NCBI GenBank assembly: GCA_963738665.1
Contig: CAVTXL010000002.1
Coordinates: 1,054,001-1,118,000 of the forward strand
Length of the DNA stretch: 64,000 bases
Reading direction: 5' to 3'
DNA from: JABDGM01 sp963738665
GTDB taxonomy: Bacteria > Planctomycetota > Planctomycetia > Pirellulales > Lacipirellulaceae
Both the position numbers and the translations under genes were made by a program. A model generated the notes under the pieces. That model searched no databases. It was not told the DNA's origin and was given only the letters and a program-made list of their open reading frames with translations. Positions 19,018 to 28,822 of this stretch are shown here, one piece after another (the stretch's first letter is position 1; each line of letters starts with the position of its first letter).

Positions 19018-19650
19018 CTAGGGAAGTTTTTTCCCCGCGTTAAAGACGGCGGAAACATCAACCTCCAGGCCATCGAGAAAAACCGACGTGGCCTGTTGCC
19101 CGGGCACGAACTCGCCATGAATTCGATATTGCTTGCCTTTCAGAATCAACACGGTGATCCGTTCTGTTTGTGGATCGACGATCCAGTATTCGGGGATTTT
19201 CAATTGGGCGTAGTCTGCCCGTTTGTCCTGATAGTCGCGTTTGTGCGATTCGGGGCCCGGACTGACAATTTCTATTACTATGCCAGCCGACTGCACGAAA
19301 TTGTCGGTTGCCTTCACTTGCTGTTCGATTGGCACGAATAGGACATCAGGTTCGCGAAACGTCTTATGGCGAATATGAACCGGCATGGGTGCTATTGTGA
19401 CTTTGCCAAGTCGGCGACCGCGGACAAAAGCTCGTAAGACGTCGGCCAGATGCAAGACGATATCTTGATGCAGAAATGTAGGCATGGGTAAGACGTCCAG
19501 TCTTCCGTCAATTAACTCCACGAGTCGCTTGGTATCGAGCGCTAGGTAGTCGTTTTCGCTCCAGTCCCCTTGGCTCGGAAACAGCAATGCTACTTCCCAG
19601 GCAGGTTGCGGATCACTACCGGATGTCGTCGAATTAGGAACGATGGCCAT
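19018..19650 (-). CDS. Uma2-family (DUF820) PD-(D/E)XK-type endonuclease
   Basis: The start is set at the second ATG (19650), five codons after the first at 19665. The 211-residue protein has the Uma2 pattern: an acidic YLALDTKRLVELIDGRLDV start, EPDVLFVP in the middle and VIEIVSPGPESHKRDYQDKR with IPEYWIVDP, giving the D...E-x-K nuclease core in a variant form. Members are often present in many copies in planctomycetes and cyanobacteria; their biological role is poorly known. Composition is a little lower in GC than its neighbours. Confidence 0.8.
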   Translation of the reverse strand: MAIVPNSTTSGSDPQPAWEVALLFPSQGDWSENDYLALDTKRLVELIDGRLDVLPMPTFLHQDIVLHLADVLRAFVRGRRLGKVTIAPMPVHIRHKTFREPDVLFVPIEQQVKATDNFVQSAGIVIEIVSPGPESHKRDYQDKRADYAQLKIPEYWIVDPQTERITVLILKGKQYRIHGEFVPGQQATSVFLDGLEVDVSAVFNAGKKLP

Positions 19651-19722
19651 AGCCGTTGCTCGCAAATGGACGTCTAATATGACTTCAGTATCGTCCGATC
19701 GCGAAGAGGGGTCAAGGTTTCG

Positions 19723-20960
19723 CTACGCGGTGCTATCGCCGCGGACGACGGACAGCGACACAACGGGCAAAACGGGCATTTGATCGCTGGCAATCGTGGC
19801 GGCACTGCCGTTCGATTTGGTTGTACGCGTGCGAACCTCAGCGTAAAGCTGGCGGTTCGCCTCGATTGCCCGCGCTTTGTGCGCTGGGTCCAGGAGTTGA
19901 TAGTGAACATTGCGCTGCCGCGGTGTGAAGCCGAGCTCGGTGATCGCGCCCGGATTTCATCGAGCGACAAGTGATGCACCGTGCCCGCTTCGGCGACCAC
20001 ATTTTCTTCGATCATCAGGCTGCCCATGTCGTTCGCGCCGTAGAGCAGGGCGAGCTGGCCGATCTTCAGGCCCTGCGTGACCCAGCTTGATTGAATGTTG
20101 GCGAAGTTGTCGAGATACAGCCGCGCGACTGCGTTCGTTTTGAGATACTCAAACGCACCCGCCGGCGCGATATGGGCCATGCCGGTATGGTCGGGCTGAA
20201 ACGTCCAGCAGATGAAGGTCGTAAAGCCGCCCGTTTCGTCCTGCAATTGGCGGAGCCGCTCCAGGTGCATGATCCGCTCGGCGAGCGTCTCGACGTGGCC
20301 GAACATCATCGTGGCGCTGCTGCGGCCGCCCAACTCGTGCCAGACGCGGTTGACGTTGAGCCAGTCGTCGGTGAGCACCTTGCCGCGGGTAATCTCGCGG
20401 CGGACGCGATCGACGAGAATTTCCGCCCCGCCGCCCGGCAGGCTCCCCAGGCCAGCTTTATGCAAGCGCTCAAGCACGTTCCGCAGCGGCAGCTTAGAGA
20501 CTTTCGTGAAGTGATAAATCTCGGGCGGGCTGAACGCGTGAATATTGATCTGCGGGAAGCATGAGCGAATGTCGCCGAGCAGCGCTTCATACCACTCGAG
20601 CTGGAAGTCGGGATGAAGGCCGCCTTGCATCAGGATCTGATCGCCGCCGAGCTCGATCGTTTCGGCGATCTTTTGATACAGCTCGGCGCGATGGAGAACG
20701 TACCCTTCGGGCGATTTCGGACGACGGTAGAAGGCGCAAAAATCGCAAACGGCCGTGCATACGTTGGTGTAGTTGATGTTGCGGTCAATGTTGTAGGTGC
20801 GGTACGCCTCAGAGTGCAGACGGCGGGTTACTGCATCGGCGGCGCGGCCAATCGCGGCTAGGTCGGACGATTCGAGAAGCGCCAGCCCTTCGGCGGGCGA
20901 GAGGCGCTCGCCGGTGACGGCCTTGTCGAGAATGTCGCTGTTATTTTTGAGTGCAACCAT
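19723..20960 (-). CDS. mqnC: Cyclic dehypoxanthinyl futalosine synthase (frame broken near the C-terminus)
   Basis: Radical SAM enzyme of the futalosine menaquinone route; it cyclises dehypoxanthinyl futalosine. The cluster-binding motif is CTAVCDFCAFYRRP near residue 65, followed by EIYHFTKVS and the family segment LGSLPGGGAEILVD. The frame is sound to LSLDEIRAR; it then turns Arg/Ser-rich. The frame one base over reads ITELGFTPRQRNVHYQLL and continues to a stop at 19723, so one base is probably missing at GGGCGCGATC (plus about 19945-19955). The start overlaps the last codons of mqnA, which indicates translational coupling. Confidence 0.88.
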
Positions 20961-21807
20961 CGGAGAAGCAATTCTCGAACGTCAGTTCGCGCCCGGCGGG
21001 CGCAAGCGGTGCTCGACGCACAAAGCGTGAAAATGAAGCAGGCCGGCGCTCTGGGGGGCCGAGCGTGAAATGTAGGTTTTCTCGAAAGTAGCGTGTTGCC
21101 ACGTCGATGCCGATGCCGAGCGGCGGCGCTTCGGCGGCGGCGATTTCGTCAAGGTGCAAGACGCCGCGGTCGCGGGTTGCCGCTCGCGCTGCTGCGACAG
21201 GCCCACTATCATTGTCGCGCCGCGCCGTCCAGGTAGCAAAGACAAGCGGCAGGCCGGTCCAGTTGCACCAGGTTTCGCCGAGGTCCCAACTCTCAGCGAA
21301 ATTACTGGTGACCACCGACGGAGGAATCAGCGCCGCTGGCCGCAAGTTTTGACGGCCTTTGGCTTCTCGTTCCTTCGCGATGGCACGGTCGCCGATGAGG
21401 AGAACGGCATCGGCCGAGGTGCTGGCGGCGCCCGAGCCGATGGGAAGCGGCTCCCAACTGGGCCGCACACCGCACAACTCGGCGAGTAGGATTTGCGTCA
21501 GCGCGGCGCTGGTCCGCGAGCCCTCGTCGAGGGCAACCGTGCGGACATTTTTCGGCGGCACGCGGAAATGAAGTTTCACGCTGAGCACGGGGCCACGGCA
21601 GGCCACGCAGGCGTCGGAGACAATCACGTAGCCGGGCCCGCGAAATAATTCGACCGAGGGGATCAAAGCCACATCAAGCCGGCCGGCGGCCAGCGAATCG
21701 GCCAGCCGGCTGGGCAGGTCGAACAGCAACTGCGAGTTGGGGGCCAGCTCCGGCAGGCCGTAGACGAGCGGCTTGGAATTCAGATAGTTGACGGCACCAA
21801 TTCTCAT
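20941..21807 (-). CDS. mqnA: Chorismate dehydratase of the futalosine pathway
   Basis: MqnA converts chorismate to 3-[(1-carboxyvinyl)oxy]benzoate, the first step toward menaquinone here. The start is the ATG at 21807 (MRIGAVNYLNSKPLVYGL is the family N-terminus); upstream in-frame sequence is Arg-rich and belongs to no protein. It keeps the substrate-binding pattern of the family: FDLPSRLADSLAAGRLDVAL, IPSVELFRG and VALDEGSRTSAAL. Toward the end two frames compete: this frame reads PASFSRFVRRAPLAPAGREL, while the frame one base over reads AGLLHFHALCVEHRL and would stop at 20982. A pair of indels near 21050 and 21000 is possible. The stop overlaps the mqnC start by 20 bases. Confidence 0.85.
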   Translation of the reverse strand: MRIGAVNYLNSKPLVYGLPELAPNSQLLFDLPSRLADSLAAGRLDVALIPSVELFRGPGYVIVSDACVACRGPVLSVKLHFRVPPKNVRTVALDEGSRTSAALTQILLAELCGVRPSWEPLPIGSGAASTSADAVLLIGDRAIAKEREAKGRQNLRPAALIPPSVVTSNFAESWDLGETWCNWTGLPLVFATWTARRDNDSGPVAAARAATRDRGVLHLDEIAAAEAPPLGIGIDVATRYFRENLHFTLGPPERRPASFSRFVRRAPLAPAGRELTFENCFSDGCTQK

Positions 21808-21868
21808 GTAGGACAAACCGGCGAGGCGCTGTGAGATTAACGGGCAAAGTATAAACCTATTGCCGCCT

Positions 21869-23335
21869 TCAGAACAGCCGCTTAACAGCGGCGACGAGCA
21901 GCGCCGCAGCGCCCACGGCCACAATCGCCCACCACAAGAAACGCGGCCAGCGGCGACTCGACGTCGCTTCGGGCGGGGCGGCCTGGGGGACCGGCGAGTG
22001 GACCGACGGCGAGAGATGCGGCAGCGTGTCTTGCGTCGAACTGGTGAGCGAGACGGTGCCTTGCGAGATTTGGCTGGGGCTATCCACTTGGCCCGGGCTA
22101 GTTTCAGCTTCGTCGAGCACGATTGCGGCCGTTTCGTCAAGTGCGGGCGGCGTCTGCGGCGGGCGTGCTGGACGGACGTGGACGCTGGACGACGTCGGCG
22201 TCGCGCCGGCCAGATTCTTCGTGGCGTCCGCATCGCACCAGGGGCGGAGCAGCTCGATCACCGCGGCCGCGGTCGGCGTCCGCTTGTCCGGGTTTTTGTC
22301 CATCATCGCCGCGATGGCGTCACAGAATTCTTCCGGCAAGTCGGGATTGAAATGGAGCGGGTTGAGGGGTGTTTCCTGCAAGTGGCGGCGAATCTTGTCG
22401 GCCGTGTTGCCGCCAGGGAACGGCACTTTGCCCGTGACGGCGTAGTACAGCGTGCAGCCGAGGGAATAGATGTCGCTGACCGGCAGCACTTTTTCCGGCT
22501 GGCGAATCGCCTCTGGCGCCAGGTAGTCGGCCGTGCCGACAAGCGACTGCTTCTTGCCCGCCGGGCGCGGTTCGAGATCGTCCATTAAAAACCACGAGAG
22601 GCCGAGGTCAGTGATCTTGGTGCGTCCGTCGGGCGTGACCAGCAGGTTGCCCGGCTTCACGTCGCGGTGCACTAGCCCGCGTCGGTGGGCATATTGCAGC
22701 GCTTCGCCCGCCTGCGAGACGATCGTGGCGGCGATTGCGAAGGGCAGCGGCCCGTTGCGGCGCACGAGGCGGCGGAGATCGGTGCCGGGCACGTACTCAG
22801 TGACAAAGAAGAAAGTATCGCCTTCGAAATCGGCGTACGAGATGCGCACCAAGTTGGGGTGATCGAGCTGGGCCTGGGCGCGAATTTCGCGTTGAAACGC
22901 CGCGATGGCCTCGGGCGTGCTTTTTGTTTTCGGCAACACTTTAATCGCCTCGACGCGGCCGAGCAGCTTGTGTTCCGCCTTGAACACGTGACCCATTCCC
23001 CCCTGGCCGATCGTGTTGACGATGCGATAAGGACCAAGCGTAAATTTCGTGCGGCCCTCTTTGAGTTGCTCGACTTGCCAGCGATTCAAGTAACCCAGCT
23101 CGACGAGGCGCTGGCCGAGTTGGTCGTCCGAGATTCGGGCAGGCGTAGAATCGGGTATTGGTGAGGGTGCGAAATGGATCTGTCCGCTGGCACTTCCTTC
23201 GACGTTGTTCCCTGTCTCGTTCTCATGCGGTTTCGCCGCCAGGCTCGCCAAAGCGTCTTCAAGCTGCTGCGGAGACAACAGTCCGCTCGCCAATGCAGAC
23301 TTGCGAAAAACGGATTGAGACGTGTCGACGGTCAT
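21869..23335 (-). CDS. Membrane-anchored serine/threonine protein kinase
   Basis: The ATG at 23335 (MTVDTSQSVFRKS) is preferred to one 15 codons upstream whose extra residues look like leader sequence. A planctomycete-type N-terminal region of about 115 residues ends in WQVEQLKEGR. The kinase domain has IGQGGMGHVFKAEH, the ATP-binding lysine in AIKVLPK, HRDVKPGNLL (catalytic loop) and GTADYLAPE. The metal-binding motif is DLG (TDLGLSW) and not the usual DFG, which occurs in bacterial kinases. A Pro/Ser/Thr-rich linker leads to one C-terminal membrane helix (WAIVAVGAAALLVAAVKRLF). Its targets are unknown. Confidence 0.88.
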   Translation of the reverse strand: MTVDTSQSVFRKSALASGLLSPQQLEDALASLAAKPHENETGNNVEGSASGQIHFAPSPIPDSTPARISDDQLGQRLVELGYLNRWQVEQLKEGRTKFTLGPYRIVNTIGQGGMGHVFKAEHKLLGRVEAIKVLPKTKSTPEAIAAFQREIRAQAQLDHPNLVRISYADFEGDTFFFVTEYVPGTDLRRLVRRNGPLPFAIAATIVSQAGEALQYAHRRGLVHRDVKPGNLLVTPDGRTKITDLGLSWFLMDDLEPRPAGKKQSLVGTADYLAPEAIRQPEKVLPVSDIYSLGCTLYYAVTGKVPFPGGNTADKIRRHLQETPLNPLHFNPDLPEEFCDAIAAMMDKNPDKRTPTAAAVIELLRPWCDADATKNLAGATPTSSSVHVRPARPPQTPPALDETAAIVLDEAETSPGQVDSPSQISQGTVSLTSSTQDTLPHLSPSVHSPVPQAAPPEATSSRRWPRFLWWAIVAVGAAALLVAAVKRLF

Positions 23336-23469
23336 GAACAGCGATGCCGCGCGAAATGAACGGGGCGAAGGAGACCTCAACTATTCTATTCCAAATTTAA
23401 CTTGGCCACCGGCGATGCGCCAAGCGCTGCAGGGGCGCCGCGGCACGCCGCAACTCCCCGGCACGCTCG

Positions 23470-24365
23470 CTAGCCGATATCGACAAACTTCGACCAGGAC
23501 GGCGGCAAAGGGGCTTGGATCACAATCGGCTCTTTTCGCACGGGGTGCTGGACCACGAGCCGCTGCGAGTGGAGCGCGATGCCGACAGGGAACGCCATCC
23601 GCGCCCATACTTACGGTCGCCGACGATAGGAAAACCGGCATCGGCCAATTGTACGCGGATCTGGTGCTTGCGTCCGGTCAACAAACGAATTTGTAACAGC
23701 GACGTGCGCGTTCCGGGCCGGACACGCGGGGCGGTAGGCTGAGCGTCTTCGCCCAGCATGCGATAGCTTAACTCGGCACGCTGGGCGCCGGGCGCATTGG
23801 CGGCGCAGACGTGCATCCGCCGATGCCGCTCGTCTTTGCGCAGATGGTGATAAAGCTCCCCGGCTGATGGTTCGACGCGCCCTGCGACAAGGGCCCAGTA
23901 GATTTTCTCGACGTGGCGCTCGCGAAACTGCTCGGTCAACCGGCTCGCCGCTTTCGATGTTCGCGCAAGCAGCACGACGCCCGTCACCGGCGCATCTAAT
24001 CGACTGACGACTCCCAGGTAGACATTGCCCGGCTTACGGTACTTTTGACGTACGTATTCCTTGGCCTCGGCAAGCACCGTCGGCCGCCCGGCGACGACGC
24101 CCATCGTCGGCAGCATGGCCGGCTTGTTGACGGCCAGCAAATGGTTGTCTTCGTAGAGGACGTCGAACACGAGTCGGAAACCAATGGATGCCGGTTCGGC
24201 CGGAAGAGGCCGCTTGCCGGCCGGTTTTTTGTTAGGCAGCAGCCCAACTATGTTCGCCGCGACGCGTTGCGCCCGCAAGCGTTGCCTTGTTTCGGGCGTA
24301 ATCGCCGGCGATAATTGCTTGGTCTGCGGCCTTAGCGACCAATGGAATGGTCGATCAAACATCAA
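23470..24365 (-). CDS. RluA-family pseudouridine synthase (frame broken near the C-terminus)
   Basis: Converts uridine to pseudouridine in rRNA or tRNA. The catalytic motif is VVSRLDAPVTGVVLLA with the Asp in RLD; VNKPAMLPTMGV and RTSLLQIRLLTGRKHQIR are also family segments. There is no clear S4 domain. The frame is correct to GDRKYG; the next frame continues as ARMAFPVGIALHSQRLVV and ends in PPSWSKFVDIG at 23470. One base is probably missing in GGGCGCGGATG (plus about 23596-23606). Which of the RluA, RluC or RluD types it is cannot be told by eye. Confidence 0.87.
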
Positions 24366-24400
24366 CCGAATACTACGACGGGCGAAAAAAGGGAGCTGCC

Positions 24401-26221
24401 ATGGGAAACACGTTACGAGTGATCAAACTTGCGATCGTTCTCCTGTGCTTTGCCGTGGCGTTGGGAGGTTCTCCGGTCCGGGCGGAGGGACTGCTCGACA
24501 AGGTGCCACGGGATTCGGCCGGGTTCGTCTACCTGCGGAACCTGAAGGCGGTAGACGACAAGCTCTTCGCGATAGTGGCGCCATCCCTCGGAACCCTCGG
24601 CAGTATTCCGATTGTGATTACACCGGGCGTGGTCTTGCAGGTGGTCGTCGGAAAAGACGTGGCACTCGATACGAACGGCGACGTTTTAATCGTCGCCGCC
24701 GGCAGCGATCAGCCGCTCGATCGCGCGCATATCTACGCCTGGTTGCCGGTCGCCGATTACGGGCGATTCGTTCAGGCGCTGGGGGGCAAGGCCGATGAGC
24801 CGATTACGGTCGTCACGATCTCAGGCGAAGACGTCCTGTGCGCCGATGACGGCCGCTGGGCGGTCGTCGTCGACCCGACGCAACGCAAACAGCTCGAAGC
24901 GCTTCTGACCGGCGAGCCGCAGCTGCCGGAGCTGGTGGCGGCAAACGGCCAGTGGTTGAACGCACAGGATGTTTCGGCGGCCGTTTTTCCCACTGCAGCC
25001 ACGCGCGCGGCCTTGGGTAATTGGCTGAAAGCGGACGTTCCCCAGGCGGACGTGCCGGCCTTCGACGAATTGTTCGGTCCGGCACGCAGCCAGAACGGCG
25101 ATGCGCCTGCGGGAGAACTTTTTTCGCAACTGCGTCGTGCGCTGCAACGCTTCTTGTTGGACTCGCCCCAGCTTTCGGCGCTGGCACTGGACGCAGACGC
25201 CGCGATGCTGGGCGTTCGCGTCGATGCGGCGGGCAATGCCCTGGCCGGCCTGCGAATGTCTTCGCAAAAACCGAGCTGGGCCCAAGTGGCCGCGACCGCT
25301 TTGCAGCCGCCTTCAGGTGCTGCAGCTTCACTGCCCGACTTGCACCCCAGCGGCGAATTCACGGTCAGCGCTTCTGGTTTCTTGCCCAAGACGCTGCTTG
25401 TGGCTGTCGTTGATTCGGCGCTGCGAAATGCAGTTACCGGGGAACGCAGCGAGCCGCGCCCACCGCGGCTCGATCCGCAAGCGGTCGAACGTTTTATTCG
25501 GACCGGCGGGGCGGCGGCCCAGGAAGTGCTGGGCGTCGGCCTCGCCCATGCGCCGGGCGGCCCCGAGGTGGGTGTTTACACGAATCAGTTCGCAGTGGTC
25601 CGCGTAAAGTCGGCCGACATCTTTAGCGAGCGATTTGCTGCGGCGATGCAGGCTTGGAATGAAGTCAGTCAGAAGGCCACGCCGCCGACCCGGGTCGATT
25701 TCCAGTCGGAGAATGTCACGCTCGCCGGCCGCCGGGGCACGCGTTACTCGCTCGACGTGGCCGCCAGCGTCGGCGGCGACGATTCTCCGGATCTGCGCCG
25801 CTCGCTGGAACGAATGTTCGGGTCCGATCGCAAGTTGAATCTGTTCGTCGTGCCGTTCGATCCAAGTACCGTGCTCGTTGCAGAAGCGACGGCCGAGCAA
25901 ACCACGGCAAAGCTGAACGAGCTCGGTGGCGGCGGCCCCGCCAACTGGGAAGCTCCCAACGTGCGAGAAACGAACCGCCTGCTTCCGCGAGGGGCCACAT
26001 GGCGGCTGTTCGTGAGCCTGGGTGGCTACACGAAGTGGCGCAGGCAGGAGCTCATGGCGATGGCGGGCGACGATGTATTCGGATTACCGACGAGCGGTTT
26101 CCCCGCGGCGCCGCCGCTGGGGCTCGCCGGCGGATTTACTGACGGTGCGCTGTGGATCGACGCGGCCGTGCCGGCGGCGACGATTCGCGCGGCGGGTGAG
26201 TATTTCCGTAAGCAGCAATAG
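24401..26221 (+). CDS. Exported hypothetical protein (DUF3352-like layout)
   Basis: The ATG at 24401 is chosen because it follows a GGGAG site and gives a clean signal peptide (VIKLAIVLLCFAVALGG, then SPVRAEG with a likely signal peptidase site after VRA). The mature protein of about 580 residues has no membrane helix and begins with LLDKVPRDSAGFVYLRN, the kind of opening seen in planctomycete proteins of the DUF3352 kind. Two weakly similar halves can be suspected. No catalytic motif was seen. It is transcribed away from the pseudouridine synthase, with the two start regions overlapping slightly in the divergent spacer. Confidence 0.75.
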   Translation: MGNTLRVIKLAIVLLCFAVALGGSPVRAEGLLDKVPRDSAGFVYLRNLKAVDDKLFAIVAPSLGTLGSIPIVITPGVVLQVVVGKDVALDTNGDVLIVAAGSDQPLDRAHIYAWLPVADYGRFVQALGGKADEPITVVTISGEDVLCADDGRWAVVVDPTQRKQLEALLTGEPQLPELVAANGQWLNAQDVSAAVFPTAATRAALGNWLKADVPQADVPAFDELFGPARSQNGDAPAGELFSQLRRALQRFLLDSPQLSALALDADAAMLGVRVDAAGNALAGLRMSSQKPSWAQVAATALQPPSGAAASLPDLHPSGEFTVSASGFLPKTLLVAVVDSALRNAVTGERSEPRPPRLDPQAVERFIRTGGAAAQEVLGVGLAHAPGGPEVGVYTNQFAVVRVKSADIFSERFAAAMQAWNEVSQKATPPTRVDFQSENVTLAGRRGTRYSLDVAASVGGDDSPDLRRSLERMFGSDRKLNLFVVPFDPSTVLVAEATAEQTTAKLNELGGGGPANWEAPNVRETNRLLPRGATWRLFVSLGGYTKWRRQELMAMAGDDVFGLPTSGFPAAPPLGLAGGFTDGALWIDAAVPAATIRAAGEYFRKQQ

Positions 26222-26314
26222 TTCAACCGCCGTCGGTTCGGCCGCGCGCGTTTTGCGTCTGGCAAAACCGATTTAGGGCGCCTCCGCTGGTGCATCGATG
26301 GAAGAGATTTCGCG

Positions 26315-26557
26315 ATGGGTATGAAGCTACCCAAATTCAGTGTGTGCCGGATGCTATGTGCCGTGGCGCTTGTCGCCGTTGGTCTCACCATTTTGGCAGT
26401 ATCGGGCGGTAGCATGTCGCTGTTCATTTTTGAGTGTGCGGCAATTGGAGCGAGTTTTGGCGGCGCCGTAGGCATGATTGCGGGTCGGTCGCGATTTTGT
26501 ACGCTAATTGGGATTGGACTTTGGCTGGTCTTCGGACTGGTCGCCGTGCTGACATAA
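26315..26557 (+). CDS. Small two-helix membrane protein
   Basis: An 80-residue open frame with two to three hydrophobic helices (MLCAVALVAVGLTILAV, and GIGLWLVFGLVAVL at the end) and a Gly-rich turn GASFGGAVGMIAG between them. A GGAAGAGA site lies a few bases before the ATG. No family recognised. It could be a small accessory or a toxin-like membrane peptide, but nothing supports one over the other. Confidence 0.5.
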   Translation: MGMKLPKFSVCRMLCAVALVAVGLTILAVSGGSMSLFIFECAAIGASFGGAVGMIAGRSRFCTLIGIGLWLVFGLVAVLT

Positions 26558-26658
26558 GCGACAAAAAAGGTCACTTGAGAAGGTCCGGTACAACGAATGT
26601 CATGTGCTGAACGTAGTGCCGCCGCGGCAGAATTCCACCGGGGCTGCTTGCCGTTTTA

Positions 26659-27915
26659 TCACCGGGCTGTCACTTCGCCGCGCAGCCAAACTCGCGACAC
26701 GCGCTGGCTTGACTGAAGCAGGGCGGCGAGCAGATCGCTCGCCGTAGCACGGCCGCCAACTTCGGGCAGCGGCACGGCGACAAAATTCGCCAGTTTCCCC
26801 GGCTTCAAGCTCCCCAATTCGGTACCCCACCCAAGCGCTTCGGCCCCGTTGAGCGTGCCCATCCGCAGAATGTCATTCGGCGCGACGTGCGGATGCGTGC
26901 GGGCGACATGGCGCATCTCGGCGAGCAGGTCGAGATCGGGATTTGAAGCTCGGCTGTCGGTGCCGAGCGCCACGTGAACGCCGGCGGCCAGTAAATCAGC
27001 CAGCGGATAGGGCGAATGCTGAAAGTACGCGTGCGTGCGGGGACAGTACACGAGCGACATGCGATCGGCGTGGGCGGCGAGAAATTCGGATTCATCGGCG
27101 TCCAAATAGTTGCCGTGAATCACCAGTGAGCGTGGTGCAATGGCCAGTCGCTGCAAATAATCGAGCGGCCGGCTGCCGAGTGGAATCGCGCTGGCATCCC
27201 ACATACTCCGCTCTTCAAGCAGCTCTTGAAATGGTCCGCGGCCGCTCGTCAGCAGCTCGAGCTCTTCGCGGCTTTCGGCCAGATGCATGGCCAGCGGAAA
27301 TCGCCGCTCAACTGCCCGCGTGACGAGCCGTTCCAGCAGGGCCGGTGAAACCGTATACGGCGCGTGCGGGCTGAGGCCCGCCCGAGCAGTTGGAGAATTC
27401 CGCTCAAAGACATCGATTCGCTCCAGGAGTGCGTTCCATGCGGATTCTGCCCGAGCGCGAGAGAAGCCGATGACTTCGAGAAACGGCTGGCAGGCCGCGG
27501 CGCCTTGCGCAGATCGCCAAGGGTCGCTATTGAAGCCGGGCGGAATGCTGGATACGTCGGATACAATATCGCCGACCCCCCCCACGCCTGCAACAATGCT
27601 GTCTTTGTATCCGGCCGCGACGGATTCGGCCGGCGACGCCTGGCGTGAACCACGCTCGGCGATCACGAGCCGAATCCAATCAACAAGCCGCACCCCCGGC
27701 CGGCCTAGCGGCCGCCGCAAATGGCTGAATTCCAAATGGGTGTGCGTGTTGACAAAGGCCGGCAACAGAGCCACGTCGCCGAGGTCAACCCGTGACGCCG
27801 CGTCCGACGTGCGGCCAACTGCTGCGATTCGCGGCCCCTCGATCGTGACGACGCCGTGCTCAATCGGCGGCTGGTCGATGAGCAATACGACACGAGCTTG
27901 CAGTGAGAAAGGCAT
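26659..27915 (-). CDS. Amidohydrolase, MtaD/TrzN-like (possible aminodeoxyfutalosine deaminase)
   Basis: Metal-dependent deaminase or hydrolase of 418 residues, the usual length. The metal ligands are in NTHTHLEFSHL (HxH), AMHLAESREE (His), VIHGNYLD (His) and LGTDSRASN (Asp). The N- and C-terminal strands make the small composite domain (ending in GSLKPGKLANFVAVPL). The family covers S-adenosylhomocysteine, methylthioadenosine and aminodeoxyfutalosine deaminases. Since mqnA and mqnC lie 5 kb away and an aminodeoxyfutalosine deaminase would fit the pathway, that role is possible but is inference only. Confidence 0.8.
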   Translation of the reverse strand: MPFSLQARVVLLIDQPPIEHGVVTIEGPRIAAVGRTSDAASRVDLGDVALLPAFVNTHTHLEFSHLRRPLGRPGVRLVDWIRLVIAERGSRQASPAESVAAGYKDSIVAGVGGVGDIVSDVSSIPPGFNSDPWRSAQGAAACQPFLEVIGFSRARAESAWNALLERIDVFERNSPTARAGLSPHAPYTVSPALLERLVTRAVERRFPLAMHLAESREELELLTSGRGPFQELLEERSMWDASAIPLGSRPLDYLQRLAIAPRSLVIHGNYLDADESEFLAAHADRMSLVYCPRTHAYFQHSPYPLADLLAAGVHVALGTDSRASNPDLDLLAEMRHVARTHPHVAPNDILRMGTLNGAEALGWGTELGSLKPGKLANFVAVPLPEVGGRATASDLLAALLQSSQRVSRVWLRGEVTAR

Positions 27916-28176
27916 CGCCTGGTGGGAAAGTGCAAAATGCTCGTGAAGATCGCTACGCCCCGCCGCCGCTGTTTATCTTTTTACGGCGGCAGGCTTTCAT
28001 TTGCGAGTAGGCCTGCACTGTGACCAGGCAGCCAACCAGCAGTAATGCCACTGGTCCGTACGGATTGCCAGCGGCCGCAAGGGGATCAAATTGGCCCTAA
28101 AAACCGGTCCTGCCGCCGGCGGCCGACGGTGGTATAATAGATGGGTACTTAGCTCGCTCGATTCGGGTATCGGGGA

Positions 28177-28607
28177 ATGTCGAAAATAGGCCCAACAACG
28201 CGATTTGGCTGGGGGGCCACCTGGGTGGCGGCCGTGGCGCTGGTATTTGCACCCGCTGGGGCCGATCGTCTTTGTGCGGCGCCGTTAAATTGCGCACGAC
28301 CGCGCAGCATAGCTGCTGCCCAGCGGCGGGCGGGCATGAGTGCAAATGCGCTGCCCGCGCCGCTTCGCGGGCGGCTTCGAATCAGCGGCTGAATACGGCG
28401 GTTTGCCACTGCAATGTGCCCGCCGACCCTATGCCTGCGACGCCACCCGCTCCGCCGCACGCGCAGTCGTCCGATTGGGCCGTCGTCGCTTCCGCCCCGT
28501 TGGCGGTTGCGGTCTCGGCTGATCAGCAGCGCATTCAGATTTGCGCCGAGCGAATCATTTGTCAGCCGATTCGGTTGAGCGCTGCATTCTGTTATCGCGT
28601 TTTGTGA
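28177..28607 (+). CDS. Small exported Cys-rich protein at the head of the metal efflux locus (frame broken)
   Basis: From the ATG at 28177 a signal-like N-terminus (WVAAVALVFAPAGADRLCA) is read. At GCGGCGCCG (28272-28284) the frame must shift by one missing base. The next frame then gives HSCCPAAGGHECKCAARAA and AVCHCNVPADP, continuing to 28607. The joined protein has about 143 residues with clustered cysteines and histidines (HxCC, HxCxC, CHC), typical of a periplasmic metal ligand. It precedes the metal-binding lipoprotein and cusBA on the same strand. No family name recalled. A copper or silver sensor or chaperone role is inferred from position and residues. Confidence 0.5.
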
Positions 28608-28822
28608 TTTGATTCACACTTCTACCGTACCCTTGCGCGGATTGTGCGGTTAGGCACAGTTGACTTGCCCATTTTTTGGGGCCGCCGGACCGCCAAATCC
28701 TGCGAGCCGTTCGCGCCGCAGCAATTGTGCCGGCGGGCATTTTGGCGAACAATTGCGCCCATGCGTCTTGCTTTCTGCATCTTGTTCATTTAGTGAAACA
28801 CTTTACGCAAAGGAGTAGAACC

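Noticed and set aside
21808..22233. In-frame N-terminal extension of mqnA
   Set aside because: Arg/Pro-rich and antisense-like; the conserved family start MRIGAVNYLN is at 21807.
27953..28100. Possible small membrane protein on the minus strand (VALLLVGCLVTVQAYSQMKA)
   Set aside because: It reads like real protein, but there is a stop close upstream and no usable start codon. It may be another indel-broken small gene, but support is too thin.
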